Shown here piece by piece: positions 7,313 through 7,900 of a stretch of DNA of 7,900 nt. How positions within the stretch are numbered: the stretch's first letter is position 1; every line of letters begins with the position of its first letter. Source of the DNA: Bacteroidetes bacterium ADurb.Bin302 (GTDB lineage Bacteria; Bacteroidota; Bacteroidia; Bacteroidales; Paludibacteraceae); the NCBI GenBank assembly GCA_002069025.1, contig MWBK01000137.1:1-7900 (forward strand), given 5' to 3'. The notes beneath the pieces were generated by a model, which had not been told where the DNA came from, did no database searches, and was given only the letters and a program-made list of their open reading frames with translations. A program made the translations under genes and the position numbers.

Positions 7313-7900
7313 ATCCTTTATGACATATATGTGAATAACAACAGTACTGACAATTTTCTTTTTTATCGGTTTGGGTAAATTGAGTGTTTGGATCTAAAAT
7401 TTCAATAACACAATCCTTTATTTTATCTTCAAACTCTTCCAAATTTTTGGGATTATATTCAATTTCGGTATATGCGGTTTCTTTGTATAATTCTTTTAAT
7501 AAATATATGTGACCTGATATATTTGCAGCATTAGTATTAGTATTGTTTTTTAGATATAACCACATGTATAGGAACATTTGCAGTACGGCTTTATTCCTAT
7601 CTTTATTGTTTTTATCAAAAAGAGATTCAATGCTATTACCGTATTCGAGCTTATCAGAGCCTGTTTTATAGTCACAAATTTGTATTGTATTATTGTAATT
7701 ATCAATTCTGTCTATATATCCGTATAAACGTGCGAATGAATTATATTTATCAATATATATATATCCTTCGTGATGTTTTTCTAAAGAAAGTGGGGTAAAA
7801 GGAGCCTTCTTTTTATCGTATATTAATATTTGTTTAATGTATCGTAAAATGACTTCTTCTATTAAATGATTCATGCCTGTTATCTGAGTATTTTTTCCAT
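7311..7900 (-). CDS. PD-(D/E)XK nuclease of RecB/AddB type with Fe-S motif, C-terminal part (cut by window edge)
   Basis: The frame is open to the right edge. An internal ATG at 7872-7874 would give 187 residues, but the codons upstream of it (GKNTQITG) are also open, so this is most likely the tail of a much longer protein. Numbered from that Met, the catalytic pattern is GYIDRID (Asp55) followed by CDYKTG (Asp68, Lys70), the acid-acid-X-Lys core of RecB-like nucleases. It is followed by the QMFLY motif (Gln99, Tyr103). Near the C-terminus Cys175, Cys178 and Cys184 form C-X2-C-X5-C, as in AddB and Cas4, where a fourth, upstream cysteine completes a [4Fe-4S] cluster; that cysteine would lie outside the window. 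The neighbourhood of YVRQVL/APFT-like residues before the core resembles the large PD-(D/E)XK proteins of Bacteroidota that are often paired with a UvrD/RecB-type helicase. A role in DNA double-strand break end processing is inferred. Cas4 is less likely: no cas genes or CRISPR repeats are nearby. Confidence 0.85.
   Translation of the reverse strand, partial: GKNTQITGMNHLIEEVILRYIKQILIYDKKKAPFTPLSLEKHHEGYIYIDKYNSFARLYGYIDRIDNYNNTIQICDYKTGSDKLEYGNSIESLFDKNNKDRNKAVLQMFLYMWLYLKNNTNTNAANISGHIYLLKELYKETAYTEIEYNPKNLEEFEDKIKDCVIEILDPNTQFTQTDKKENCQYCCYSHICHKG

Noticed and set aside
7311..7900. Reading the nuclease fragment as Cas4 and hence a CRISPR locus edge.
   Set aside because: No CRISPR repeat or other cas gene is in the window, and C-X2-C-X5-C is shared with AddB-type nucleases, which fit the housekeeping context better.

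Overview
The window looks like core chromosome from a low-GC member of the Bacteroidota, most likely the Bacteroidales. Three things point there. Two intergenic sites resemble the Bacteroidota promoter (TTTG ... TAnnTTTG). Start codons follow A-rich leaders with no Shine-Dalgarno sequence. The proteins (a ClpC with a VGF loop, a GyrA with NRGGKGVKT late in its C-terminal domain, and a secreted TPR protein directly after gyrA) resemble those of that phylum. This placement comes from remembered family features, not a database search.

Layout from left to right. Positions 1-710 (minus) hold the N-terminal 236 residues of a membrane-anchored metallophosphoesterase that runs off the left edge. Its start overlaps the 3' end of clpC (689-3217, minus), an intact Hsp100 unfoldase of the ClpCP protease. 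A 203-bp divergent intergenic region (3218-3420) carries a plausible promoter for each side. gyrA (3421-6003, plus) encodes a full-length gyrase A subunit. It is followed after 21 bp by a gene for an exported TPR protein (6025-7260, plus), probably in the same transcript. A strong hairpin terminator (7279-7312) lies between this gene and a convergent minus-strand gene at 7311-7900. That gene is the C-terminal part of a PD-(D/E)XK nuclease of the RecB/AddB type with an apparent iron-sulfur cysteine motif; it runs off the right edge.

The genes are housekeeping functions: protein quality control (clpC), DNA topology (gyrA) and probably DNA end processing and repair (the nuclease). Two proteins of unknown physiological role, the phosphoesterase and the TPR protein, are tied to them by overlap or close spacing. 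I saw no mobile element, CRISPR array, RNA gene or phage gene, and no convincing sign of a new multi-gene system. The points worth a second look are details: GyrA-box placement, a Gly at a quinolone-relevant GyrA position, the clpC-phosphoesterase overlap, the gyrA-TPR pairing and the iron-sulfur nuclease fragment.
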